Shown here piece by piece: positions 19,467 to 26,313 of a DNA stretch of 35,450 nucleotides. This DNA comes from Comamonadaceae bacterium (GTDB taxonomy: Bacteria; Pseudomonadota; Gammaproteobacteria; Burkholderiales; Burkholderiaceae_C): contig CANFVA010000011.1 of NCBI GenBank assembly GCA_947450255.1, forward strand, positions 1-35,450. The letters run 5' to 3'. The notes beneath the pieces were generated by a model. The model ran no database searches. It worked only from the letters and a program-made list of their open reading frames with translations, and was not told the DNA's origin. Numbering within the stretch: position 1 is the first letter of the stretch; the number at the start of each line of letters is the position of its first letter. The position numbers and the translations under genes are program-made.

Positions 19467-20795
19467 TCAATGCAGCTTGACATGGGATTCGGTACGCCGG
19501 GTAATCGCCCGGGTCAATGTTTCCAGCGCCACTTTGGTTACGCCATGCAAAGCCAGTTCGTGCATTTTGTACAGGGATGTGTACATCACGCGGGCGATCA
19601 GGCCGTCGATAAACAAACTGCCTTGCATGATGCCACCCATCAAACTGCCCACCGCGCTGTAGTCGCCCAGCGAAACCAGCGAGCCAAAATCCCGGTAGTG
19701 GTATGGCTGCAGCGCCTGGCCACGCAAGCGGCGCTCGATTTGCCGGCGAAGGTGGCTGGCCTGCTGGTGCGCGGCCTGGGCGCGCGGCGGAACCATGGCG
19801 TTTTTCTCCGGCCAGGGGCAGGCGGCGCAATCGCCCATGGCAAATATGTGCTCGTCGAGCGTGGTTTGCAGGGTTTGGTGTACCGCCAATTGGTGGATGC
19901 GGTTGGTTTCTAGGCCATCGATGTTTTTCAAAAACTCTGGCGCTTTAATGCCCGCCGCCCACACCACCAGTTCGGCAGGAATGCGGGTGCCATCGGCCAG
20001 CTCCACATGGTCGGCGCCGACGCCGGACACGCGCGCATTAATGTGCACGGCGATACCCAAGCCTTCCAGCAATTCATGCGCGCCTAGCGAAATACGTGGC
20101 GACAAGGCCGGCAGTATCCGGTCGGCGGCCTCAATTAAATGCAACTTGATATCGCGTTCGGGGTTGATCGTATCTAGACCAAAAGCCACCACTTCGCGTG
20201 TGGTGCGGTGCAATTGCGCCACCAGTTCCACCCCGGTCGCACCCGCACCAATCACCGCCAATTGCAATTGCGAAGGCCGCAACGCGTCGCTTTGGGCATG
20301 GGCGCGTATGCAGGCATCGAGCATGCGGCGGTGAAAGCGCTCGGCGTCGGCCAAGGTTTCCAGCTTGAGTGCGTGTTCTTCAACCCCGGGCGTACCGAAA
20401 TCATTGCTGCGACTGCCTACCGCAAGCACCAAGGTGTCATAGGCAATGCTGTGTTGTTCGGTGACCAACACGCCGTCTTCGTCGATAAAAGGCGCTACGT
20501 GCACCAGGCGCTGCGCCCGATCCAAGCCATTCATTTCGCCCAAGCGGTACTTGAAGTGGTGCCAATGCGCTTGTGCCAGGTAGTTGAGCTCGTGGCGACC
20601 CACGTCCATGCTACCGGCCGCAATTTCGTGTAGCTTGGGCTTCCAGACATGGGTGCGGGCTTTTTCAATCAGCGTGACCTCGGCCTGGCCTTTTCGGCCC
20701 AACGAGTCGCCCAAGCTGGTGGCCAGCTCCAGGCCTGCCGCACCGCCACCGACAATCACGATGCGATGTTTGTGTGACGAGTGGTTGGCGATCAT
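19467..20795 (-). CDS. ndh: Type II NADH dehydrogenase-like FAD oxidoreductase
   Basis: NDH-2 enzymes pass electrons from NADH to quinone without pumping protons. The 442-residue protein has the FAD dinucleotide motif IVIVGGGAAGLELATSLGD, the second (NADH) Rossmann motif LAVIGAGATGVELVAQLH near residue 180, WAAGIKAP, and the C-terminal FAD contact IFAMGDCAACPWPE. The C-terminal part (LIARVMYTSLYKMHE) is amphipathic, as in peripheral membrane NDH-2. TAGAAT ends 6 bp before the ATG, suggesting a leaderless transcript. It is divergent from the monooxygenase gene, with 168 bp between start codons. Confidence 0.9.
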   Translation of the reverse strand: MIANHSSHKHRIVIVGGGAAGLELATSLGDSLGRKGQAEVTLIEKARTHVWKPKLHEIAAGSMDVGRHELNYLAQAHWHHFKYRLGEMNGLDRAQRLVHVAPFIDEDGVLVTEQHSIAYDTLVLAVGSRSNDFGTPGVEEHALKLETLADAERFHRRMLDACIRAHAQSDALRPSQLQLAVIGAGATGVELVAQLHRTTREVVAFGLDTINPERDIKLHLIEAADRILPALSPRISLGAHELLEGLGIAVHINARVSGVGADHVELADGTRIPAELVVWAAGIKAPEFLKNIDGLETNRIHQLAVHQTLQTTLDEHIFAMGDCAACPWPEKNAMVPPRAQAAHQQASHLRRQIERRLRGQALQPYHYRDFGSLVSLGDYSAVGSLMGGIMQGSLFIDGLIARVMYTSLYKMHELALHGVTKVALETLTRAITRRTESHVKLH

Positions 20796-20801
20796 CGATA
20801 A

Positions 20802-20807
20802 ATTCTA
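20802..20807 (-). promoter_or_regulatory. Probable -10 element of ndh
   Basis: TAGAAT (5 of 6) on the minus strand lies 6 bp upstream of the ATG at 20795, with no SD in between. Initiation at the expected distance would begin at the start codon. No convincing -35 was found. Confidence 0.4.
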
Positions 20808-20963
20808 AAGGGTATGGCTGACAGGCGACCCTGCAGTCCGGGTGCCGCTTTGGCAAGCGCTTCGGCACGGGCGCCATCGTCCCCTATCAGCGGCGTCGAT
20901 AATCGGGCGCAAAGCAAATCGCGGCATGAATGTCCGCGCAAGATAACCCCTACCATTGGACGC

Positions 20964-22427
20964 ATGCCTACTTGCTCACCATCGCCCGACTCCGGCGTAC
21001 ACACTGTGATCGTGGTGGGCGCCGGCTTTGCTGGCGTGGGCGCAGCCATTGCCTTACGCAAAGCCGGCATCGATTTTTTATTGTTGGAAAAAGCTTCCGA
21101 AACCGGCGGCGTATGGCGCGAAAACACCTACCCGGATTGCGCCTGCGATATCCCATCGAGCTTTTACTCGTATTCCTTTGCACCCCAGCCGCACTGGAGT
21201 CGCCTGTTTGCGCGGCAAGCGGAAATCAAAGCGTACTGCCACAACACCGTCAGCGCCTTCGGGCTGCTGCCGCATTTGCGCTTGAACTGTGCCATGCACA
21301 AAGCCACGTGGAACGCAGCAGAGAAACTTTGGCAATTAGACACCGCGCAAGGCCTACTGCGCGCGCGCTTTGTGGTGATGGCCTGCGGACCTATGCATGT
21401 GCCGGTGACCCCGGATATTCCCGGCTTGGAAAGCTTTCGCGGGGCACACTTTCACTCCGCCCGCTGGCGGCATGACCTGGACTTGACGGACCAGCGTGTG
21501 GCGGTGGTGGGGTCGGGCGCCTCCGCGATTCAGTTTGTTCCCGCGATCGCTGCCAAGGTGGCGCAATTGACGCTCTTTCAGCGCACTGCGCCCTGGGTGT
21601 TGGCCAAGATGGATCTGACCATCAGCGCGCGCTGGCAAAACCGCTTTGCGCGCTGGCCCTGGACGCAAGCTGGCTTACGACGGGCTTTGTATTTGCAATT
21701 TGAACTGCTCAATTTCAGTCTGAAATTTCCCCGAGCCGTCGCGCGCTTGCAAGCGGCCGGTTTAAAAAATATAGCCCGCGGTATTCAGGATCCGGCTTTG
21801 CGAGAAAAAGTGACACCCCACTTTTCGCTGGGCTGCAAGCGCATTTTGCAGTCCAACACCTGGTACAAGACCTTGGCGCAACCGCAGGTCAGGGTTTTCT
21901 CCGGCATCGCGCGTGTGCAGGGCAACACCTTGGTGTCCAATGAAGGCGAGCGATGCACGGCCGATGTCATCATCTGGGGAACCGGTTTTGAAGTTGCTGA
22001 ACCGCCGCTCGCGCAGCAAATTTTTGGTGTATCGGGACAAGCGCTTGCCACCCGTTGGAAAGGCTCGGCCAGTGCCTACTTGGGCACGATGCTGGAGGAC
22101 TGCCCCAATTTATTCATGATGTGTGGCCCAAATTTATATGCCTTTTCGTCCGCCTTCGTGATGATTGAGGCACAGGTGCAATTTATCCTGCAGGCCATCG
22201 ACCGCACCGCAGCTGCGCCTGGTGCCAGTATCAGCGTCACCCCACGCGCCCTCCAAGGCTACAACCAGGGCGTGCAAAACGCACTGAAAAAAACCGTGTG
22301 GAACAGTGGCTGCAGCAGCTACTTTATCGACCGTAATGGCAACAACAGCACCAACTGGCCCTGGACTACCTGGTATCTGCGCTGGCGCTTGAGGCGCTTG
22401 CGCTGGGCTGACTTCAGCATCGGGTAA
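20964..22427 (+). CDS. Flavin-containing monooxygenase, Baeyer-Villiger type
   Basis: A 487-residue FAD/NADPH monooxygenase. The FAD motif is IVVGAGFAGVGAAIALRKAG. SETGGVWRENTYPDCACDIPSSFYSYSF is typical of cyclohexanone/phenylacetone-monooxygenase relatives. FRGAHFHSARW fits the BVMO fingerprint FxGxxxHxxxW, although the next residue is Arg rather than Pro/Asp. The NADPH motif is VAVVGSGASAIQFVP. VIIWGTGFEV near residue 330 and the C-terminal FIDRNGNNSTNWPWTTW region complete it. The likely start is the ATG at 20964; the track ORF has 50 extra codons reaching into the divergent ndh promoter region. The substrate (ketone, sulfide or amine) cannot be read from sequence. Confidence 0.85.
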   Translation: MPTCSPSPDSGVHTVIVVGAGFAGVGAAIALRKAGIDFLLLEKASETGGVWRENTYPDCACDIPSSFYSYSFAPQPHWSRLFARQAEIKAYCHNTVSAFGLLPHLRLNCAMHKATWNAAEKLWQLDTAQGLLRARFVVMACGPMHVPVTPDIPGLESFRGAHFHSARWRHDLDLTDQRVAVVGSGASAIQFVPAIAAKVAQLTLFQRTAPWVLAKMDLTISARWQNRFARWPWTQAGLRRALYLQFELLNFSLKFPRAVARLQAAGLKNIARGIQDPALREKVTPHFSLGCKRILQSNTWYKTLAQPQVRVFSGIARVQGNTLVSNEGERCTADVIIWGTGFEVAEPPLAQQIFGVSGQALATRWKGSASAYLGTMLEDCPNLFMMCGPNLYAFSSAFVMIEAQVQFILQAIDRTAAAPGASISVTPRALQGYNQGVQNALKKTVWNSGCSSYFIDRNGNNSTNWPWTTWYLRWRLRRLRWADFSIG

Positions 22428-22483
22428 GTGCGGCATCGGCGTCGCCCGACTCTTGTCGGTGGCCCATCCGTTTTGTTGCCCCA

Positions 22484-22516
22484 TAAAAAAGCCCCGACAG
22501 AACGACTGATCGAGGC
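22484..22516 (-). terminator. Rho-independent terminator of tRNA-Ser
   Basis: On the minus strand, GCCTCGA / TCGGGGC (7 bp with one G-U; + strand 22510-22516 with 22491-22497) is followed by TTTTTTATGG. It lies 27 bp beyond the tRNA CCA end and fits termination of the tRNA transcript. Confidence 0.8.
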
Positions 22517-22542
22517 TCATGGCGATTGGCTTAGATTAACAA

Positions 22543-22632
22543 TGGCGGAGAAGGCGGGATTCGAACCCGCGGAGGGTTTTACCCCTCGCACGCTTTCCAG
22601 GCGTGTGACTTAAACCACTCATCCACCTCTCC
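22543..22632 (-). tRNA. tRNA-Ser (anticodon GGA)
   Basis: The minus-strand 90-nt sequence starts GGAGAGG and ends CTTCTCCGCCA, so the acceptor stem pairs and CCA is encoded. The anticodon stem-loop CACGC-CTGGAAA-GCGTG gives anticodon GGA, which reads UCC/UCU. A long variable arm (GAGGGGTAAAACCCTC) marks it as a class II serine tRNA. The T arm GCGGGTTCGAATCCCGC is canonical. I see no duplicated 3' tRNA fragment nearby that would mark an integrated element. Confidence 0.97.
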
Positions 22633-22678
22633 AGTGCGCCGAGTTTAACCTGAGTCGTCTACCTTGCCTTGGGCCGCG

Positions 22679-22785
22679 CTTGGCGCTTCGCGGGGCACAG
22701 GCTAGGAGCCAAGGGCTTGCCTGTCTGGCTGAACCCGCCGCCACAGGAGGTAGCCCGCCACGGGATGGTGTTTGCCGCCTTGACC
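22679..22785. repeat. Intergenic segment A, related to segment B beyond the octad gene
   Basis: Two blocks in this stretch resemble two blocks at 25690-25856 in the same order and orientation. Block 1 (22679-22706) matches 25690-25718 at about 23 of 28 positions with one gap and ends in the shared AGGCTAGG. Block 2 (22761-22785) shares CGGGATG, TTTGCC and CTTG with 25830-25856. No coding function is evident, and the short minus-strand ORFs here look spurious. It may be a dispersed intergenic repeat. Confidence 0.45.
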
Positions 22786-22792
22786 ATGGCGC

Positions 22793-22816
22793 TGGGGCCT
22801 TGTGCGCTAGGCCCCA
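22793..22816. repeat. Perfect inverted repeat downstream of octad-repeat gene
   Basis: TGGGGCCT / AGGCCCCA with an 8-nt loop lies about 47 bp past the stop of the octad gene. No T tract follows on either strand, so it is not a canonical terminator. It could still stabilise the 3' end of the mRNA or belong to the surrounding repeat-like segment. Confidence 0.5.
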
Positions 22817-22862
22817 TGCAAGCGCGTTGAGCGACGGCGCCCATCGCGCGCGCGGCCAAAAC

Positions 22863-25502
22863 TCATGCGGTTTTGGATACCCGGTAACCGGTACCGGTCG
22901 CGTTACCAATTTCACCCCACTGGGCGGCACTGAGGTAGGCCAGCTGCGCCCGGGTGAACCCGCTTATCTGCTGCGTGCTCATTACATGGAGCTGGTCCGT
23001 ACGCAATGCAATCACATCATCACGGTCTAGGCGTCCGATTTGTGCGCCCGAAAGGCCACTGATATCGAGTCCGGCAGCAATCTTGCTATCGGCGATACCT
23101 GCGACCGCAGTGAGCGCAATACCCATCTGCTGTGCCGTGGTCAGCGCAGAAATCACCTGATCTACCTGTGTTGCATTCAAGCGTCCGACCTGCCCCATCG
23201 ATAAGGCTTTGGTTTGGCTGGCACTCAGGTTGCCTACGTTGATGCTGCTAAACGACGTGACGGAGATCGCAGAGACTTGGGATGTCGTCAATTGTGAGAC
23301 CTGGTCACTGCGCAAGCCGGCAATGGCCGAGGCACTCAATTTCCCAATCTCAGACTCCTTCAAGGCCTTCACCTGTGCCGTACTCATTGCCTCGATCTGC
23401 GTTCCCTTAAAGGCGCCCAGCGTCTGGTCGCTGAGCAGCCGCATCTGGGCGGTTGACAGGCCAGCCAGCTGACTGCCTTGTAAACCGGCTCCAAAATTGG
23501 AGCCCAACTGGCGCAGCTCAACATCTTCGATTGCCCCAATGTCTGCCGTTGAAAACCCCGCCCAGCCCGAAGCAGTAATTGCGGCCAGTTGAATGCCATC
23601 AAATGCGTTGATATTTGTGGTACCTAAAGCAGCGATTTGGCTTGATGCCAACTGGGCGACTTGCGCTACCTTAAATTGAGAACTGTCAATCGTTCCGATC
23701 GTCGTCGCGGAAATGCCTTTGATCGCGTTTGCCGAGACCAAGCTCATCTCGCCGGCACTGAGCGTGCTTGCGGTTAAAAATTTATCGATTTGTTTAGACG
23801 TAATTTGCCCCAGCTGGGCGTTATTGAGCAGGCCGGTTGAACCAGTGACCAGGGCTGCCAATGCGTCCGCATCGATACTGCCAATGGTACCGACCGAAAT
23901 TGCATCGACTTGTGTGGTGGTGAAGCCCGTAATATTGGCCGTTGTCAGTCCGGACGCCGCGGCGGCAGTCAGCGCCTGCATGTCATTGGCATCTTGCACA
24001 TACAAGGCTTTGACATCGTTCGCGTCCAACGTTGCGACTTGTGTGCCCTTTAAAGCCAATAGGGCATTGGATTGAAGCGCGCGCAGTTGATGGGAGCCCA
24101 GGGCGGAAAACCTATTCGCATCCAACCCTGCCATCGCGTTCGCACCCAAACCGGCCACTTGGCTCGTAGTCAAGGATGCCAATTCGGTCGTACCCATGCC
24201 TGCCCAGGCGGTGGAGGACAACGCACCGAGTTGGTCCGCACTCAGGGCGGTCGTGGCATTGGTTTGCATGGCGTCGAGCTGGCTGGCCGAAAGTGCCTTG
24301 ATGACTTTGACATCCAAGGCTGCGGCTTGTTTGGTACTCAAGGTTGCCAATTGCGCGGACGAGGCGCCAATGCTGAATTTCGAATCCAGCGCAGAGACTT
24401 GGGCGGTGGTCAGTGCATTGATCACTTGCGTGCTCACACCTTTCCAAGCGGATACCGAAATAGCGGCTATTTGACTGGCACTCAATGCCGTAATTTTGTT
24501 GGGAGCCAAGGCGGTGAAGGCATTGGCCGATAGTTGACCAATCTGCGTCTCACTGAGGCTAGAAATCGTGCTCAGGCTGGCAATTTTGCTCGAAGCCAAA
24601 CCGCCGACGGTCCGCGCACTGAGCGCAGAAATTTGCGTCGTAGTCAGGGTGCCGACGACGGAGGCAGCTTGGGTCGCTGACAGACTACCTAATTGCGCGG
24701 AGGTCAATGCCACCATAGCATTCGTAGTCAAATTGCCCAGGTCAGACGCCAGCACACTAGCAATGGTTTTTGTCGAAATAGCTGCTACTTGCGAAGTGGA
24801 CAGCTTGGAAAAGTCCAGGCCGGAAATGCCGTTGCCAGTCAAGCTCCCGACCGCTGTGTCACTCAGTGCCTGGACCTGCGCTGTCCCCAAAGACGCCGTC
24901 TGTGCACCTTGGAGCGCGGAGATCGTCTTCGCGCTAAGGACTGCGACCTGCGAAGTGGACAAATTTGAAATTTGAGCGCCTGAGGTACCTGAGCCAAAAC
25001 TACTCCCCAAGGCGGCGACTTCGGATGTCGTTAAGGCGGCAATGTTTGTCGCGCTCACACCGCTCCAGGCACCGGCGGCGATCGCAGCGACCTGCGTCGT
25101 GCTTAAAGACGCGAGACTGCCCAGGCTGCCCACTTTGTCAGCACTCATGCGCGATAGGGCAGCGGCGCTCAAGTTGGTCGCTGAACCCGCTATAGCAGCC
25201 ACCTGGCCCGCGCTGGCGCCCAAACCAAAGCTGGCCCCCAAAGCGGCGACCGAAGCCGTGCTCAGTGCCGCCAGTTCGGCCGTGCTAAACCCTGCCCAGG
25301 CCGAGGCCGAGACCGCTGCCAGCTGCACGGTCGTGAGGGCTGCCACCTGCGTAGTGGTCATCGAAGCAAATTGCTTCGCAGAAATCTGCGACACCTGCTT
25401 GGCCGTCAGGCTGGCGACGGCAGTCGTGCTAATGCTAGGCAAATTAATCAGGTTGCCTCCCGCCGTGAAAGACGAGGCAGACAAAACGGAATTGATCGGC
25501 AT
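22863..25502 (-). CDS. Octapeptide-repeat protein of unknown function (879 aa)
   Basis: I do not recognise a characterised family. After a short N-terminus (MPINSVLSASSFTAGG), residues 23 to 865 consist of about 100 tandem units, mostly exactly eight residues. The consensus is [S/T]-[T/A]-x-[Q/x]-[V/I/L]-x-[A/S]-[L/I], for example TTTQVAAL, SADQLGAL and STAQVKAL. Five units carry Trp (SASAWAGF, AAGAWSGV, SVSAWKGV, SSTAWAGM, TASGWAGF), and each opens a longer module. The protein is rich in Ala, Ser, Thr and Leu, poor in charge, and has no Cys. No signal peptide, membrane segment or enzyme motif is visible. The ATG at 25502 has GGAG 5-8 bases upstream; the track start is a TTG four codons earlier that overlaps this SD. 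NCBI might label such proteins beta-strand-repeat proteins, but the capping pattern suggests short helices. Confidence 0.9.
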   Translation of the reverse strand: MPINSVLSASSFTAGGNLINLPSISTTAVASLTAKQVSQISAKQFASMTTTQVAALTTVQLAAVSASAWAGFSTAELAALSTASVAALGASFGLGASAGQVAAIAGSATNLSAAALSRMSADKVGSLGSLASLSTTQVAAIAAGAWSGVSATNIAALTTSEVAALGSSFGSGTSGAQISNLSTSQVAVLSAKTISALQGAQTASLGTAQVQALSDTAVGSLTGNGISGLDFSKLSTSQVAAISTKTIASVLASDLGNLTTNAMVALTSAQLGSLSATQAASVVGTLTTTQISALSARTVGGLASSKIASLSTISSLSETQIGQLSANAFTALAPNKITALSASQIAAISVSAWKGVSTQVINALTTAQVSALDSKFSIGASSAQLATLSTKQAAALDVKVIKALSASQLDAMQTNATTALSADQLGALSSTAWAGMGTTELASLTTSQVAGLGANAMAGLDANRFSALGSHQLRALQSNALLALKGTQVATLDANDVKALYVQDANDMQALTAAAASGLTTANITGFTTTQVDAISVGTIGSIDADALAALVTGSTGLLNNAQLGQITSKQIDKFLTASTLSAGEMSLVSANAIKGISATTIGTIDSSQFKVAQVAQLASSQIAALGTTNINAFDGIQLAAITASGWAGFSTADIGAIEDVELRQLGSNFGAGLQGSQLAGLSTAQMRLLSDQTLGAFKGTQIEAMSTAQVKALKESEIGKLSASAIAGLRSDQVSQLTTSQVSAISVTSFSSINVGNLSASQTKALSMGQVGRLNATQVDQVISALTTAQQMGIALTAVAGIADSKIAAGLDISGLSGAQIGRLDRDDVIALRTDQLHVMSTQQISGFTRAQLAYLSAAQWGEIGNATGTGYRVSKTA
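22908..25436 (-). repeat. About 100 tandem octad-coding units (24-bp periodicity)
   Basis: The coding DNA has a 24-bp amino-acid periodicity across about 2.5 kb. The nucleotide repeats are strongly diverged: codons differ between units and exact repeats longer than about 12 bases are rare. The array is therefore old and held by selection on the protein, not a recent slippage product. Occasional units of 4, 6, 7, 9, 11 or 13 residues break the register. Confidence 0.85.
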
Positions 25503-25535
25503 GAAGCACTCCAAAGTAAGGTATCGCTACTCCTC

Positions 25536-25562
25536 ACTTCGGTTGGAATTTCAAAAACTTTA
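25536..25562 (-). promoter_or_regulatory. Candidate sigma-28 (FliA)-like promoter of octad gene
   Basis: On the minus strand TAAAGTTT (25562-25555) matches the FliA -35 consensus exactly. After 11 bp comes ACCGAAGT (25543-25536), which matches GCCGATAA at CCGA only. The implied start near 25528 gives a leader of about 25 nt with GGAG well placed before the ATG. A weak sigma-70 reading (TTGTTT, 15-bp spacer, TAAAGT) overlaps it, so the sigma factor is uncertain. Confidence 0.35.
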
Positions 25563-25689
25563 CAAGGCAAATCAGATAAACAAGAATATTTGTATAAATT
25601 AACCAGTGCTGATGATTACTGACGCGATTGAGCCGAAAAAGCTTCTCATCTGAGGTTTGCTGACTAGCTGAAAGGCATCCCGCCCGGGA

Positions 25690-25856
25690 CTTAGCGCGGT
25701 GCGAGGCACCAGGCTAGGCTGGCGGCCAGTCGCTAGCGATCCACAAGTGCGCGGGGTAAGGCCACCGCAGGTACTGCTGGTGGGGAACCGGCAGGCGTCA
25801 GGGTTTACCCTTAGGATCAATCCATGGAACGGGATGTTGCTTTGCCCTTGCGGACC
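25690..25856. repeat. Intergenic segment B, related to segment A
   Basis: This is part of the 376-bp gap between holC and the octad gene. Its two blocks (25690-25718 and 25830-25856) resemble those of segment A, in the same order and orientation, with about 45 bp more between them. An overlapping 73-codon minus-strand ORF (25599-25820) has no recognisable domain or SD and is not called. The rest of the gap toward the octad gene is AT-rich promoter-like sequence. Confidence 0.45.
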
Positions 25857-25878
25857 TTGGGCGCAGGGACATCGCCGC

Positions 25879-26313
25879 TTACTGGGCGCGCGGGCGCACG
25901 TCGTGGTTCACTAGGCTAAACCCTTGCTGCTTATAGCTTTTCCAACGCTCGCGGGCTGCCTGGATGGCGCGCTCGTCAGCGGATACGAGTTCAATAATTC
26001 GCTCGCGCCCCGGGTGGTCGTCAGGCAGTTGGCCGCTGAAGTTGATCAATACCGCGTCGCTGGGCGACCCCTTGGGCACCTTGTCCGCCAGCAGCACCGG
26101 ACTGCGCGCGAGCACAGCCGCTGGGGCGTCAGCCATGGCATGGGGTAGGAAGCCGCTGGCCTCATCAGCCCACAGGGCCACGTCCATGCGCCGCAGCAGG
26201 TTTGCATCTCCCAAGATCAGGGCCCGCGCACCACTGGCCAGCACTTTGCGCACCAGGCGGCAGCCGTAGGCCACCGGATCCTCGATGCCGATATGGAAAT
26301 CGACTTGCGTCAC
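25879..26313 (-). CDS. holC: DNA polymerase III subunit chi
   Basis: Chi links the clamp loader to SSB through the psi subunit. The 144-residue product matches the family in length (E. coli 147 aa) and pattern. It has the N-terminal VDFHIGIEDPVAYGCRLVRKVL, the segment WADEASGFLPHAMAD, the central PVLLADKVPKGSPSDAVLINFSG, and the C-terminal RERWKSYKQQGFSLVNHD. The track ORF begins 38 codons early inside pepA. The GTG at 26313 overlaps the pepA TGA as GTGA and gives MTQVDFHIG, the family N-terminus. The pepA-holC pair is a common proteobacterial arrangement. Confidence 0.94.
   Translation of the reverse strand: MTQVDFHIGIEDPVAYGCRLVRKVLASGARALILGDANLLRRMDVALWADEASGFLPHAMADAPAAVLARSPVLLADKVPKGSPSDAVLINFSGQLPDDHPGRERIIELVSADERAIQAARERWKSYKQQGFSLVNHDVRPRAQ

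Noticed and set aside
22619-22930. 103-codon minus-strand ORF between tRNA-Ser and the octad gene
   Set aside because: It overlaps both the tRNA and the end of the octad gene in another frame and has no recognisable domain.
22908-25436. CRISPR array or simple-sequence repeat
   Set aside because: The 24-bp periodicity is coding, continuous in one frame, and degenerate at the nucleotide level. There are no constant repeats with unique spacers.
25599-25820. 73-codon minus-strand ORF upstream of the octad gene
   Set aside because: No domain, no SD, arginine/proline-rich composition typical of a chance frame in GC-rich DNA, and it overlaps the repeat-like segment B.
22543-25900. Genomic island integrated at tRNA-Ser
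   Set aside because: No integrase or transposase gene and no duplicated tRNA 3' end as an attachment site were seen. The neighbouring octad gene alone is not enough.
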